64,000 nt of DNA from Falsibacillus albus (GCF_003668575.1 NZ_RCVZ01000005.1:1-64000); one strand, 5' to 3'. Shown: positions 17,617 to 27,555, numbered from the stretch's first letter. Translations and numbers: made by a program. Notes: generated from the sequence alone by a model not told the origin.

Positions 17617-18861
17617 TTAAAAATCCGTCGCATTGTATTCAAAAATATCTTTTTGTAGTTGAAAAGCATCATGCAAAGCGTTGACCGCTTTCACCAGATC
17701 GTCTTCCTTCACCAGCACCCATATGGTCGTATGGCTGTCTGCCGATTGAAGAATTCGGATTCCTTCATCAGAAAGGGCAGTCACAATTTTTGATGTTACA
17801 CCGGGAACGCCTGTGATCCCTGCACCAACCACCGAAACTTTTGCACACCCTTCTTCCACCTTCGGATCGTAACCTAAGTCCTTAAGTACAGAGTATGCCC
17901 GAGGTAGGACCGCCTGTGAGACAGTATAGACGACTCCTGTTGGCGAAATATTAATAAAATCGACGCTGATATTTTCACGGGCCATTGCGCTGAACACTTC
18001 TGATTGCAAATTATACTGATCTTTTTTAGCGAACACTTTAATTTGTGCTACGCCGCCGACATGAGCAATCCCCGTCACAAGGCGCTCCCTTATATCAGAA
18101 CCTCTATTTTGCTTATTCATGGATGTGACCAAGGTACCCATCCCATCTGAATATGTGGATCTGATCCGGATCGGCACTTTTGCCTGCATGGCGATTTCCA
18201 CTGCCCTTGGGTGAATGACCTTGGCGCCCTGGTAAGCCATGTTGCACACTTCATTATACGTGACAACTTCCAACGGACGCGCCTTTTCAGCAATCCGCGG
18301 GTCAGCTGTCATGATCCCTTCTACGTCAGTGAAGATATCAATCCATTCTGCATTCAATGCTGCTCCTAGGGCTGCAGCCGATGTATCGCTTCCACCACGT
18401 CCGATCGTGGTGATATCCCCATTTTTTGCTGCACCTTGAAAACCTGCAACCACGACGACATCATTATATTTCAATTCGCGTATGATGCGGTCGCACTTCA
18501 TCTCAATGATTTTAGCATTTGTATGATCGTTATTGGTAATAAAGCCAGCTTGTGCACCTGTAAGCGACACTGCACTAATTCCAGATTGAATTAGCAAATT
18601 GGTAAAAACCACGCTCGAAATCGTTTCTCCACATGAAAGCAGAACATCCTGCTCCCTTTTGCTGATTGCCGTGCCCTGCCCCCCTACAAGCGAGAGCAGT
18701 GTATCTGTTGCATATGGTTCACCTTTTCTTCCCATTGCAGATACCACAACCACGACTTTGTAGCCTTCAGCAATGCTTTTCTCAATCTGCTTTTTAGCTT
18801 GATTACGGCTCTCGGGATCACGAACCGACGTGCCGCCAAACTTTTGTACGATCATTTTCAT
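17617..18861 (-). CDS. dapG: Aspartokinase I (DapG type)
   Basis: This 414-residue kinase phosphorylates aspartate at the head of the aspartate pathway. The N-terminus VQKFGGTSVRD is the amino-acid-kinase signature, and the FTDVEGI region is typical of the family. The C-terminal third carries two ACT domains for allosteric control. Position between asd and dapA identifies the DapG isozyme, which in Bacillus subtilis is inhibited by meso-diaminopimelate. The start at 18861 follows GAGGTG. No lysine riboswitch was seen in the 18862-18932 gap. Confidence 0.94.
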   Translation of the reverse strand: MKMIVQKFGGTSVRDPESRNQAKKQIEKSIAEGYKVVVVVSAMGRKGEPYATDTLLSLVGGQGTAISKREQDVLLSCGETISSVVFTNLLIQSGISAVSLTGAQAGFITNNDHTNAKIIEMKCDRIIRELKYNDVVVVAGFQGAAKNGDITTIGRGGSDTSAAALGAALNAEWIDIFTDVEGIMTADPRIAEKARPLEVVTYNEVCNMAYQGAKVIHPRAVEIAMQAKVPIRIRSTYSDGMGTLVTSMNKQNRGSDIRERLVTGIAHVGGVAQIKVFAKKDQYNLQSEVFSAMARENISVDFINISPTGVVYTVSQAVLPRAYSVLKDLGYDPKVEEGCAKVSVVGAGITGVPGVTSKIVTALSDEGIRILQSADSHTTIWVLVKEDDLVKAVNALHDAFQLQKDIFEYNATDF

Positions 18862-18932
18862 TGTTACACCTCAAACCATTCCTATTTCAAGTGTTTAATA
18901 TAGGAGTTATTTTCGATTAGTCTATGTCGGGA

Positions 18933-19979
18933 TTACTTCACTATTCCCAACTTCACTAAACTTTCTGCAATTTGCACTGAATTCCATGCTGCACCTTTAA
19001 GTAAGTTATCAGAAACGATCCATAAATGGAAGCCTTTCTGGTCATCCAAATCTTTACGTATTCTTCCAACAAAGACATCATTCTTTCCAACAGAGTGAGC
19101 CGGCATTGGATATAACTGTTCTTCAGGACGGTCCTGGAGAACAATTCCAGGTGCAGATTCTAAAAGGGCCTGTAGTTCTGACACCGTTGTATTTTCTGAC
19201 TCCAATTCAATATATACGGATTCAGAATGTCCTGTGACAACTGGTAAACGGACACATGTTGCAGCCACTTTTAATTGTGGCATATGCATGATTTTCTTTG
19301 TTTCATTTATCATTTTCATTTCTTCAAATGTATAGCCGTTATCCTGAAACTTATCGATTTGAGGAATAGCATTGAAAGCAATCTGATAATGCTTCTGATC
19401 ACCTTTCACAGGCAGGATTTCAGGTTTGGCTTCTTTTCCATCAATAATATCCTGCGATTGGGTGTGCAATTCTTCAATAGCGGCTGCACCTGCACCGGAT
19501 ACAGCTTGATAAGTTGAAACAACAACCTTTGACAGGCCATATTTCTTTCGAATCGGCTCCAATGCCACAACCATTTGGATCGTAGAGCAATTTGGATTAG
19601 CTATGATACCATTATGAGTGCGCAAATCTTCCTCATTCACTTCAGGAACGACGAGCGGGACATCCGGATCCATTCGATAGGCACTTGTATTATCTACCAC
19701 GATCGCCCCGCGTTTAACCGCCTCGGGAGCAAACAGCTTTGAAATGCTTCCGCCTGCGCTGAACAATGCGATATCCACATCTTCAAAGCTTTCCGGCTTT
19801 GCCTCCTCAACAATGATGTCCTGGCCATTATATGAAACCTTCGTCCCTGCAGATCTAGCTGAGGAAAGAAGAGTCAATTTTCGAATTGGAAAATTTCTAT
19901 TTTCTAAAGTTTGTACCATTTGTTGACCCACGGCGCCGGTCGCGCCGACAACCGCTACATGTAAACCTGATGCTGACAT
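18933..19979 (-). CDS. asd: Aspartate-semialdehyde dehydrogenase
   Basis: This 348-residue enzyme reduces aspartyl phosphate to aspartate semialdehyde with NADPH. It has the nucleotide-binding [10 protein letters not shown] near residues 13-22 and the active-site cysteine in [10 protein letters not shown]. It is the first gene after dpaB and starts the asd-dapG-dapA unit. A short hairpin (20100-20114) lies between dpaB and asd. The AT-rich 20000-20095 stretch could hold an asd promoter, but none stands out. Confidence 0.95.
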   Translation of the reverse strand: MSASGLHVAVVGATGAVGQQMVQTLENRNFPIRKLTLLSSARSAGTKVSYNGQDIIVEEAKPESFEDVDIALFSAGGSISKLFAPEAVKRGAIVVDNTSAYRMDPDVPLVVPEVNEEDLRTHNGIIANPNCSTIQMVVALEPIRKKYGLSKVVVSTYQAVSGAGAAAIEELHTQSQDIIDGKEAKPEILPVKGDQKHYQIAFNAIPQIDKFQDNGYTFEEMKMINETKKIMHMPQLKVAATCVRLPVVTGHSESVYIELESENTTVSELQALLESAPGIVLQDRPEEQLYPMPAHSVGKNDVFVGRIRKDLDDQKGFHLWIVSDNLLKGAAWNSVQIAESLVKLGIVK

Positions 19980-20090
19980 GAGATTTATTCCCCTTCCGAT
20001 TCTTCAGTAATAATTAATGAAAATATTAATAACGTTTATTTTAACACATTCAATTTAATACCCATATAATTTTCAATCAGAATTCGGGAA

Positions 20091-20114
20091 AAAGTTGAAG
20101 GGGAATTACTCCCC
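20091..20114 (-). terminator. Weak terminator overlapping the dpaB stop codon
   Basis: GGGGA and TCCCC (20100-20104 and 20110-20114) pair around the TAA stop of dpaB, followed on the minus strand by TTCAACTTTTT. The stem is only 5 bp, so read-through from dpaAB into asd is plausible. Confidence 0.5.
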
Positions 20115-20705
20115 ATCCATATATCTTTCTACCAATACAGGCTGGATCTGACGGCCTTCAATCGCCTCGAGAATCGTCGGTTGAAGCATACTCATCCTCG
20201 CCACCATCGATTTCGGCTTCTTTTGCGGTTCATCCTGGCCGAATGGGATGAAATAGATATCCTTGGCTGCCATTAATTTCATCAGATTTACTCCATTTAA
20301 CCCCAGTGCATCGTTAGTGGATATCCCCAATACGACCGGCCGATGATTCCTTAGTGTGGCCTTTGCTGCCATCAATACAGGACTGTCGGTCATCGCATTG
20401 GCGAATTTACTCATGGAATTCCCTGTCAACGGGGCAATGACCATACAATCAAGCGGCAATTTAGGACCCAATGGTTCTGCTTTCACAATGGAATCCACCA
20501 CTTTCGTCCCTGTGGCTTTTTCTATCCTTTCGATCCAATCTTCTCCTTTTCCAAAACGGGTCTCTGTGTTTTGAACGGTAAAAGTTACGACGGGTATTAC
20601 TTCAGCGCCGGCACTTACAAGCTTTTCGATTTCCGGGAATACAGCATCATACGTACAATGTGAACCTGTTAATCCAAAACCGATCCTTTTTCCTGCCAAA
20701 CTCAT
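20106..20705 (-). CDS. dpaB: Dipicolinate synthase subunit B
   Basis: This 199-residue flavoprotein-like subunit (SpoVFB) works with DpaA to make dipicolinic acid from dihydrodipicolinate in the mother cell. Flavoprotein-family segments include GFGLTGSHCTYDAV at the N-terminus and VIAPLTGNSMSKFANAMTD near the middle. Its start overlaps the dpaA stop by 4 bases (ATGA). Expression should follow dpaA from the sigma-K promoter. Confidence 0.95.
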   Translation of the reverse strand: MSLAGKRIGFGLTGSHCTYDAVFPEIEKLVSAGAEVIPVVTFTVQNTETRFGKGEDWIERIEKATGTKVVDSIVKAEPLGPKLPLDCMVIAPLTGNSMSKFANAMTDSPVLMAAKATLRNHRPVVLGISTNDALGLNGVNLMKLMAAKDIYFIPFGQDEPQKKPKSMVARMSMLQPTILEAIEGRQIQPVLVERYMDGE

Positions 20706-21604
20706 GTTGTAGACTCCTTTCTATTCAAGAGATCATCCTCGAGCAGTTGTGATAGGACACCAGCCAAGATTTGACCGGCAGACTTAGGTGCGACGATTCC
20801 CGGCAGTCCAGGAGCGAGCAAAGCCTTTATGCCCCTTTTTTCCGCATATCGGAAATCCGTTCCACCTGGCTTGGAAGCTAAATCAATAATCAAAGTTTGC
20901 GGGGGCATTTTGGCAATGACACTTGCCGTGACGATTGGATGCGGGATCGTATTGATACAAATATCTGTATCCTGTACTTCCTTAGCCAGATCATTCAAAT
21001 GAAAAGGGGTCAATCCCATCTCGGTGATTCTGGCAATATGCTCTGATTTGCGAGCTCCTACCTTGACCTTTGCACATAAATGATTAAAAATCCTCGCAAC
21101 GCTCATTCCGACCCTTCCAAGTCCCAATACAGTCACATTCGAGCCATGAATCGTAATATCGGTATGTTGGATCGCCATCATGATGGTGCCTTCCACCGTC
21201 GGAATAGAATTATAGATAGCAACATCATCCCGTTCAAAAAGCTGGATGAGCCGACGGTCTGCTTTCTTGGTTATTCCATCAAGATACGCGTTGCTGATCC
21301 CGGAATAAACGGTACAATGCGCAGGCGTTTTTCTTAAAATCTCTTCGGTGAGCAATACTTTTTCATTTGAGAAAATGGTTTCCACTTTGCCTTCTAAATT
21401 CGTCCCCGGCACTGGCAATATGATCGCGTCTGTCGTGGTAAAGTCCACATCATTCAATTTTTCTTTCACTGCTCCTGTAAATGCATGGTCCAGCTGTTCG
21501 AATCCAATAAGAGATAGTTTAGCGTCCAATTCGGTCAGCTTTCGAATGATTTCCAGTTGACGAGCATCTCCGCCGATCACTGTGATCTGCATTCCAGTCA
21601 ACAT
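20702..21604 (-). CDS. dpaA: Dipicolinate synthase subunit A
   Basis: This 300-residue subunit (SpoVFA) has the N-terminal start LTGMQITVIGGDARQ and an NAD(P)-binding Rossmann motif VLGLGRVGMSVA near the middle. It oxidises the DapA product to dipicolinate for the spore core. I place the start at ATG 21604 (AGAAGG 11 bases upstream), matching the MLTG start I recall for the homologue; a TTG at 21607 is possible. A sigma-K-like promoter lies about 60 bases upstream. Confidence 0.94.
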   Translation of the reverse strand: MLTGMQITVIGGDARQLEIIRKLTELDAKLSLIGFEQLDHAFTGAVKEKLNDVDFTTTDAIILPVPGTNLEGKVETIFSNEKVLLTEEILRKTPAHCTVYSGISNAYLDGITKKADRRLIQLFERDDVAIYNSIPTVEGTIMMAIQHTDITIHGSNVTVLGLGRVGMSVARIFNHLCAKVKVGARKSEHIARITEMGLTPFHLNDLAKEVQDTDICINTIPHPIVTASVIAKMPPQTLIIDLASKPGGTDFRYAEKRGIKALLAPGLPGIVAPKSAGQILAGVLSQLLEDDLLNRKESTT

Positions 21605-21664
21605 CAATGCATTCACCTTCTTTAGTCTTAATCATCGAACTGTTAAAATCGTTTTCACTTCATC

Positions 21665-21692
21665 AGTGTATGAGAAAGAAAAACATTCGGTG
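21665..21692 (-). promoter_or_regulatory. Sigma-K promoter for dpaAB
   Basis: The minus strand has CACC (21689-21692), a 16-bp spacer and CATACACT (21665-21672), matching the sigma-K pattern AC, N16-17, CATANNNT. In Bacillus subtilis the spoVF operon is transcribed by sigma-K in the mother cell, which agrees. Confidence 0.7.
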
Positions 21693-21735
21693 AGTCATCC
21701 ATTCAAATAGTTATGCAGTTTTTTCATTTCCAAAT

Positions 21736-21850
21736 TCAAAAGGCGGTTTTCGTCATTTTTGCTGCTATTCATCAGAGGTTATGTATGGTTGATTTCCTTA
21801 GAAGGATGATGGCTTTCCGAGGAGCCTCACACGAAGTGAGGTGGTTCGAT
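21736..21850 (+). repeat. Dispersed intergenic repeat, copy 5
   Basis: The copy has the 5' part (TTTTCGTCATTTTTGCTGCT) and the core GGTTGATTTCCTTAGAAGGATG, interrupted here as GGTTGATTTCCTTAG then AAGGATGATGGCTTTCCGAG. Its tail GAGCCTCACACGAAGTGAGG is nearly the same as in copy 1. It fills much of the gap between ymxH and dpaA. Confidence 0.75.
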
Positions 21851-21919
21851 GCTGCATCTGATGAGTTATATAAAAGAAAGCCTGTAAAACAAGAACATTT
21901 GAGAAAGTATTTTCGAGAA

Positions 21920-21960
21920 AAAAGCAAATAAAAGACCGTCCCCAAAAACGGAACGGTCCT
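21920..21960 (-). terminator. Terminator after ymxH
   Basis: GACCGT (21934-21939) pairs with ACGGTC (21953-21958), with further partial pairing inside, followed on the minus strand by TCTTTTATTTGCTTTTTTC. Confidence 0.75.
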
Positions 21961-21971
21961 TTATCTGAAAT

Positions 21972-22214
21972 TTATCGGTCTTCTGGAACTTCCAAAATCA
22001 TCATTTCGCTCCCGATTGTGCGGATATGCGTCCATGGAACGCGAATTTCTGCTCCTTTATTCCTGCTCCCGAACCATTTCCCGGTTGGGATGATGAGCGA
22101 GCCGATTTGCCCGGTCCTTGCATCAATTTCAAGGTCGGTTTGTCCCAATACGCCCAACCTTTCGGCTCTGCGGTAATCGACGATTTCTTTTCCGCTGAGT
22201 TCACTTAGCCTCAT
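21972..22214 (-). CDS. ymxH: YmxH, PRC-barrel (YlmC/YmxH family) protein
   Basis: This 80-residue protein starts MRLSELSGKEIVDYRRAERL and has the PRC-barrel pattern of the YlmC/YmxH family found in spore formers. The start at 22214 follows GGAGGTG with good spacing; a GTG or ATG five residues earlier overlaps the ribosome binding site. The biochemical role is unknown. It lies between mlpA and dpaA, each separated by a dispersed repeat and a terminator. Confidence 0.86.
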   Translation of the reverse strand: MRLSELSGKEIVDYRRAERLGVLGQTDLEIDARTGQIGSLIIPTGKWFGSRNKGAEIRVPWTHIRTIGSEMMILEVPEDR

Positions 22215-22356
22215 GTTGCACACCTCCATGTCTTCCTTTTATATCAATGTATAAAAAGCTTTTCCATTTTAGAAGTGGATTTCAGGAATTAGTTTAGATT
22301 ATGTTTACCACTGTTTTGTCTTGAGAAGAGCAGAATCTACAATGGGTTGTGCAAAG

Positions 22357-22425
22357 TTGATTTCCACGGAAGGATGCTCACTTTCCGCGGGGCTGGTGGT
22401 GAGCCTCCTCGCTCCTCACCTTGCC
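22357..22425 (+). repeat. Dispersed intergenic repeat, copy 6
   Basis: The core reads GTTGATTTCCACGGAAGGAT then GCTCACTTTCCGCGGGGCTG, followed by GGTGAGCCTCCTCGCTCCTC. It is the copy closest to the form with CCGCGGGG. The rest of the 22215-22539 gap is AT-rich sequence and the mlpA terminator; no gene is seen. Confidence 0.75.
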
Positions 22426-22480
22426 CCCTTTTCCCTCCCCAGTCTCATTTTCATTAAAAGCCCAATATTTGAAAAAGAAC

Positions 22481-22525
22481 TTAAAAGAGAGGGCTTTCCG
22501 GATGAACGATCACCCGGGAGCCCTC
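22481..22525 (-). terminator. Terminator after mlpA
   Basis: GAGGGCT (22489-22495) pairs with AGCCCTC (22519-22525) with CCGG pairing inside the loop, followed on the minus strand by TCTCTTTTAAG. It lies 14 bases after the mlpA stop. Confidence 0.75.
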
Positions 22526-22539
22526 CCATCATTTTTATA

Positions 22540-23775
22540 TTAAATACCTTTTGGCAAATCACCATTTGGACCGATTAAGGATAGCGAATAAAGGTCGGTG
22601 AAAATACGGTTGCTTAATTCATTGACGCCTTTAATGGTCACTGAATCCACTTCGTCGACGATCTCATCTAGTGAGCGGTGCCTGCCAAGCAGGAGTTCGT
22701 TCTTCCCATTCCGGCTCATTCGACTATTTGTACTTTCGAGGCTCAGCATCAAATTGCCCTTTAACTGCTCCTTGCTATTCAGTAATTCTTTTTCAGTGAT
22801 CCCGTCTTTTTTCAATAGTGCCAATGTTTCTTGCACGGTATCAAATAATTGGTCCATTTGCTTAGCGCCTGTTCCTCCATAAATGGTTACCATACCGCTG
22901 TCTTTATAAGAGGTATGGTACGAAAATACGGAATATGCAAGTCCCCTTTTTTCTCGTACCTCCTGAAATAGCCTTGATGACATGCTTCCACCAAGAATAT
23001 TATTTAATACGATCAGGCTGTAAACATCTCTATGCCCAATTTGAAGGCCTTCAAACCCTAAACATAAGTGGGCTTGTTCAGTGTCTTTTTTCCGAGCAAG
23101 TTGATTAAAGTGAAATTCCGGTTCTTTCTCAAAAATAGCTCGATTTCCACCCTTATATGTACCAAACTTTTTCTCCACTGTTCGGATGAATTCTTCATTG
23201 ATATTTCCTGCAATGGATATCACAACCTTGTCAGGCGTATACATATTGTGCATGTATTCTTTTAATTTGTTCTGATCGAAAGTATCAAGTGTTTCTTCCG
23301 TTCCTAAAATAGGGTAACCTAGCGGATGACTTTGATAAGCTGCCTTGCTTAATAAATCATGGACGATATCATCCGGAGTGTCTTCATACATTTTTATTTC
23401 TTCAAAAACGACATTCTTTTCCTTCTTCAGCTCCTCTTGATCGAAAGTGGAGTTGAAAAACATATCGGACAATATATCCAGTGCCATCTCAGAATGGTTA
23501 TCCAGCACCTTCGCATAATAGCACGTATATTCTTTGGAGGTAAATGCATTTACCTGCCCTCCGATTGCATCGAATGCTTCAGCTATTTCACGTGCTCCTC
23601 TATTTTCAGTTCCTTTAAAGAACATGTGCTCCAAAAAATGAGAGATTCCGTTATTTTCTGGGGTCTCATCTCTTGATCCAGTCCCTATCCATATTCCGAT
23701 AGCAACCGAACGTACGGTTGGGATTTCTTCTAGTACAATTCTTACGCCGTTTTGGCATGTATATTTCTTGATCAA
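22540..23775 (-). CDS. mlpA: MlpA, M16 family zinc peptidase
   Basis: This 411-residue M16B peptidase (YmxG) has both halves of a working site: HFLEH at residues 46-50 and the Arg/Tyr motif in VREKRGLAYSVFSYHTS. It resembles mitochondrial processing peptidase and in Bacillus subtilis affects protease regulation. The start is TTG at 23775: AGGAGG lies 7 bases upstream and the protein then begins MIKKYTCQNGVRIVLEEIP. Longer in-frame starts reach back over the end of ylxY and are not supported. Unlike YmfH/YmfF it should work as a homodimer (inference). Confidence 0.92.
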   Translation of the reverse strand: MIKKYTCQNGVRIVLEEIPTVRSVAIGIWIGTGSRDETPENNGISHFLEHMFFKGTENRGAREIAEAFDAIGGQVNAFTSKEYTCYYAKVLDNHSEMALDILSDMFFNSTFDQEELKKEKNVVFEEIKMYEDTPDDIVHDLLSKAAYQSHPLGYPILGTEETLDTFDQNKLKEYMHNMYTPDKVVISIAGNINEEFIRTVEKKFGTYKGGNRAIFEKEPEFHFNQLARKKDTEQAHLCLGFEGLQIGHRDVYSLIVLNNILGGSMSSRLFQEVREKRGLAYSVFSYHTSYKDSGMVTIYGGTGAKQMDQLFDTVQETLALLKKDGITEKELLNSKEQLKGNLMLSLESTNSRMSRNGKNELLLGRHRSLDEIVDEVDSVTIKGVNELSNRIFTDLYSLSLIGPNGDLPKGI

Positions 23776-23824
23776 AAGTGTTCCTCCTATTCTTGTTGAA
23801 TACACAGAGATTGCTTTGATTATC

Positions 23825-24802
23825 TCATTCTGCCTGATCAGCGGCCGATAATTTGACGATCCTCTCTTCATCTACTAAATCAGAAACTGTCCCAAAACGC
23901 AATTGCTTCTTTTTAATTTGGGTGATTAACTGATCAAGCGCTTTTGAGGATGATTCTGTCGGATGCATTAATATCATGGCACCAGGGTGGACTTTTGATA
24001 CAACCCTTTGGATCAGGACATCCGGAGATGGCTTCTGCCAATCGATTGTATCAACGCTCCACATGATCGTTCCCATATTGAGTTCATCTGCGATTTGAAC
24101 AACTTCATCCCTGTAGCTTCCACTTGGAGGCGCAAACCATCTTACCTCTGTCCCAGTCGTCGCTTTAATCACATCATTTGTTTTTGACAACTCGTCCTTG
24201 ATCCGATTGGACGACAATATTTTCATATTCGGATGTGTATACGAATGATTCCCGATTTCATGACCAGCATCGACGATCATTTTTGCAAGCTTAGGGTTTT
24301 GCTTCACCCATCTTCCCTCAAGAAAAAAGGTTGCATGAATGTTTTGTTTTTTCAATGTTGCCAGCATATCAGGGAGGAATTCATTCCCCCAAGCTACATT
24401 TATTAGTAGGGAAACCATTGGTTTATCGGGATTTCCTTTATAGATCGGGGCGGGAGGCAAATCCTTCAGATGGACTTTAGGCGGAACCTGCTTGAATATG
24501 AGCTTTTGTTCACTAAACGTTTGATCTTTTTTCATTTTTTTATAAGAGGCATCTATATCCACTTTCAGTCCATTATATCCAGGGATGGTTTTCCATACTC
24601 TATCAATTTTAGCATCTTGTGGCTTAATTGAAAATTGTTCTGCTGCTTTTTCTATTTTTGAATATACATCATTATTCGAGCCCGCCGCTTCGACGGCACT
24701 TTCCTTCAGCCGATATACATATTGACTTGATAACGGATTCTGAACGGCTGCAATCGTAATGATCACAATCAAACCTATTTCAACTACCAGACTCTTTCTC
24801 AC
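23825..24802 (-). CDS. ylxY: YlxY, polysaccharide deacetylase-like protein
   Basis: This 325-residue protein has one N-terminal hydrophobic segment (about 5-25), probably a signal anchor, and a C-terminal NodB fold (about 125-325). Zinc-binding HSYTH, the APPSG motif, the WSVDTIDW motif and ILMHP are present. The first NodB motif, normally TFDDG, is replaced by NVAWGNE, so the catalytic Asp and one metal ligand are missing and deacetylase activity is doubtful. Position between pnp and mlpA matches Bacillus subtilis YlxY, a sporulation-associated gene. Confidence 0.88.
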   Translation of the reverse strand: MRKSLVVEIGLIVIITIAAVQNPLSSQYVYRLKESAVEAAGSNNDVYSKIEKAAEQFSIKPQDAKIDRVWKTIPGYNGLKVDIDASYKKMKKDQTFSEQKLIFKQVPPKVHLKDLPPAPIYKGNPDKPMVSLLINVAWGNEFLPDMLATLKKQNIHATFFLEGRWVKQNPKLAKMIVDAGHEIGNHSYTHPNMKILSSNRIKDELSKTNDVIKATTGTEVRWFAPPSGSYRDEVVQIADELNMGTIMWSVDTIDWQKPSPDVLIQRVVSKVHPGAMILMHPTESSSKALDQLITQIKKKQLRFGTVSDLVDEERIVKLSAADQAE

Positions 24803-24860
24803 GTTCTCCTCCTCCTTCCATATAAATTATGAATGTGAAGGACAAGGTAGAACACATCAA

Positions 24861-24940
24861 ATAAAAAGGCCGACCCTTTCAAGAACGGTGACGCCTCGCA
24901 CATTCAGTACGGGGATCCGCAGCTTGGTTGGGTCAGCCTT
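24861..24940 (-). terminator. Large-loop terminator after pnp
   Basis: AAGGCCGACCC (24866-24876) pairs with GGGTCAGCCTT (24930-24940) with one G-T pair, enclosing a 53-nt loop, and is followed on the minus strand by TTTTTATTT. It lies about 12 bases after the pnp stop. Confidence 0.8.
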
Positions 24941-24951
24941 GGTTCTAATGA

Positions 24952-27075
24952 TTATTTTTCTTGCTGTTCTTCTTTTTCCCGTTGTTCTTTTAATACGACT
25001 TTACGAGAAAGATTGACTCGACCTTGATTGTCGATATCGATGACCTTCACTAGTATTTCATCACCCAATGAAACGACATCTTCCACTTTTCTGATGCGTT
25101 CTTCAGCCAGTTCGGAAATATGGACAAGACCATCTTTCCCATTGAATATTTCAACAAAAGCACCGAACTTTTCGATCCGTTTTACTTTACCAAGATACAT
25201 TTGACCGACTTCCACTTCACGGACGATATCTTCGATGATCTTTTTCGCTTTCTTATTCATATCTTCATCAACTGATGAAATGAATACTGTACCGTCTTGT
25301 TCAATATCAATCTTGACGCCTGTCTCTTCAATGATTTTATTGATCTGTTTCCCGCTCGGTCCGATGACATCACGGATTTTATCCGGATTGATTGACATCG
25401 TTAAAATCTTAGGCGCATATTGAGATAAATACTCTCTTGGTGCCGATATCGTTGAAAGCATGCTGTCCAAAATTTGCATACGGCCTTTTTTGGCTTGCTG
25501 AAGTGCTTCTTCAAGGATTTCGCGTGAAAGACCCTCGATTTTAATATCCATTTGAAGCGCAGTCACGCCTTTTTCAGTTCCGGCTACTTTGAAGTCCATG
25601 TCACCCAAGTGATCTTCCATTCCTTGGATATCCGTTAAGATTGTATAATATTCACCTGATTTGACAAGCCCCATCGCGATCCCGGCAACCGGTGCTTTAA
25701 TTGGGACTCCGGCGTCCATCATGGCAAGGGTGCTTCCGCAGATGCTTGCCTGTGAAGTAGAGCCATTTGATTCAAGCACTTCCGATACAAGCCTGATTGT
25801 ATATGGAAAATCCTTTTCGTTTGGAATGATCGGTTCAAGGGCACGTTCACCAAGTGCACCATGGCCAATTTCACGGCGGCCTGGACCTCTCATCGGACCT
25901 GTTTCACCAACTGAGAAGAGAGGGAAATTGTAATGATGCATGAATCGTTTTGATTCCTCGATGCCCAATCCGTCTAGAATTTGAACATCCCCAAGAGCGC
26001 CAAGTGTACATACACTCAAGGCCTGCGTCTGTCCTCGCGTAAAGAGGCCGGAACCATGTGTACGCGGCAATATGCCAACCATTGATGAAAGCGGACGTAT
26101 TTCGTCGACGCCGCGGCCATCCGGACGGACTTTATCTTCTGTGATCAGGCGTCGCACTTCACCTTTTACAAGCTTGTCCAATACCTTCTTCACTTGTTTA
26201 GTCGTTTCTTCTTCTGTTTCCTCGCGTTCTTCGAAGACGGCTAAGACTTTATCTTTTACAGCCTTGATGGCATCTTCGCGCGCATGCTTTTCCTGTACTT
26301 GGATGGCAGCGATCATCTCTTCTTCGCACAGCTCACGGACTTGAGCTTCAATGTCTGAATCAATGACAGACAGCTCGATTGCCATCTTTTCCTTGCCGAC
26401 TTTTTCCACAATTTCTTCTTGGAATGCAATCAATTTCTTGATTTCTTCATGACCGAACATAATCGCTTCTAGCATCGTTTCTTCAGGAACTTCCTGTGCA
26501 CCGGCTTCAACCATGTTGATGGCATCTTTCGTACCAGCAACTGTCAAATGCATTGTGCTTCTTTCCAATTGTTCAACTGTTGGATTGATCACAAATTCAT
26601 CATCGACCAAACCGACAATCACTCCGGCAATCGGTCCATCAAATGGAATATCGGATACTGATAATGCCAAGGATGAACCAAACATTGCGCCCATTTCAGA
26701 TGAACAATCTTGATCCACACTCATGACCATGCTGATGACTTGAACTTCATTCCTGAAGCCATCCGCGAAAAGCGGGCGAATCGGTCTATCGATCAGGCGG
26801 CTTGCCAAAATGGCTTTTTCACTTGGTCTTCCTTCACGTTTAATGAAACCTCCCGGAATTTTACCAACCGCGTATAGACGTTCTTCATAATTAACTGTCA
26901 ATGGAAAGAAATCAAGATTTTTCGGTTCCTTCGAGGCAGTAGCCGTACTCAATACTGCTGTGTCACCATATCGTACTAAAACTGCTCCATTTGCCTGCTT
27001 CGCCAATTGTCCTATTTCGACTGTCAATTTTCGACCGGCCCAGTCTGTCGAAAAGACCTGTTTACTTTGATCCAT
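24952..27075 (-). CDS. pnp: Polynucleotide phosphorylase
   Basis: This 707-residue enzyme degrades RNA from the 3' end with phosphate. Two RNase PH domains (about 10-220 and 310-540) flank a helical linker, followed by a KH domain ([20 protein letters not shown]) and an S1 domain ([20 protein letters not shown]). It is the main 3'-exonuclease of Bacillus mRNA decay. The start at 27075 follows GAGGGG; an in-frame ATG ten residues earlier lies on the wrong side of it. The 27076-27247 gap is AT-rich with a small GCACA-A-TGTGC palindrome at about 27150. Confidence 0.96.
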   Translation of the reverse strand: MDQSKQVFSTDWAGRKLTVEIGQLAKQANGAVLVRYGDTAVLSTATASKEPKNLDFFPLTVNYEERLYAVGKIPGGFIKREGRPSEKAILASRLIDRPIRPLFADGFRNEVQVISMVMSVDQDCSSEMGAMFGSSLALSVSDIPFDGPIAGVIVGLVDDEFVINPTVEQLERSTMHLTVAGTKDAINMVEAGAQEVPEETMLEAIMFGHEEIKKLIAFQEEIVEKVGKEKMAIELSVIDSDIEAQVRELCEEEMIAAIQVQEKHAREDAIKAVKDKVLAVFEEREETEEETTKQVKKVLDKLVKGEVRRLITEDKVRPDGRGVDEIRPLSSMVGILPRTHGSGLFTRGQTQALSVCTLGALGDVQILDGLGIEESKRFMHHYNFPLFSVGETGPMRGPGRREIGHGALGERALEPIIPNEKDFPYTIRLVSEVLESNGSTSQASICGSTLAMMDAGVPIKAPVAGIAMGLVKSGEYYTILTDIQGMEDHLGDMDFKVAGTEKGVTALQMDIKIEGLSREILEEALQQAKKGRMQILDSMLSTISAPREYLSQYAPKILTMSINPDKIRDVIGPSGKQINKIIEETGVKIDIEQDGTVFISSVDEDMNKKAKKIIEDIVREVEVGQMYLGKVKRIEKFGAFVEIFNGKDGLVHISELAEERIRKVEDVVSLGDEILVKVIDIDNQGRVNLSRKVVLKEQREKEEQQEK

Positions 27076-27244
27076 ATATGAACCCCTCTCTATTTTGAAC
27101 ATCATCTAATTATTCACACATATTTGTTACATTTTATCATATAAAGCACATTGTGCAGAAATATCGTAAAGAAAAGTTATTATGTATTCTTGACAAACAT
27201 GCAAATTCCAAAACAATTTGAAATAAAATAATATGATTTTTAAC

Positions 27245-27274
27245 CTAATAAAAAAGCGGGAAGAAATCCCGCTT
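27245..27274 (-). terminator. Terminator after rpsO
   Basis: AAGCGGGA (27254-27261) pairs with TCCCGCTT (27267-27274), followed on the minus strand by TTTTTTATTAGG. It lies 11 bases after the rpsO stop. Confidence 0.92.
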
Positions 27275-27285
27275 CTTGTCATAAC

Positions 27286-27555
27286 TTATCGACGTAGACC
27301 AAGCTTCGTGATTAATTCACGGTAACGTTGAACGTCATTGTTACGCAAATAAGTTAATAGGTTACGACGTTTACCTACCATTTTCAAAAGACCGCGACGA
27401 GAGTGGTGGTCCTTCTTGTGAGTACGTAAGTGGTCATTCAAATTGTTGATTGATTCAGTAAGGATAGCAATTTGAACCTCTGGTGATCCAGTGTCAGTGT
27501 CGTGTACTTTGTACTCACTGATAAGTTCGTTTTTACGCTCTTGAGTGATAGCCAT
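27286..27555 (-). CDS. rpsO: 30S ribosomal protein S15
   Basis: This 89-residue protein is ribosomal protein S15, an early 16S rRNA binder, with the conserved [17 protein letters not shown] and [19 protein letters not shown] segments. AGGAGGTG precedes the ATG. It has its own promoter and a structured leader of about 100 nt that may carry autoregulation. Confidence 0.97.
   Translation of the reverse strand: MAITQERKNELISEYKVHDTDTGSPEVQIAILTESINNLNDHLRTHKKDHHSRRGLLKMVGKRRNLLTYLRNNDVQRYRELITKLGLRR

Noticed and set aside
18862-20105. Lysine riboswitch upstream of asd or dapG
   Set aside because: The gaps at 18862-18932 and 19980-20105 are short and show none of the L-box conserved segments.
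22540-23775. Longer mlpA start near 23871
   Set aside because: The extended frame overlaps the end of ylxY and lacks a ribosome binding site, whereas TTG 23775 has AGGAGG.
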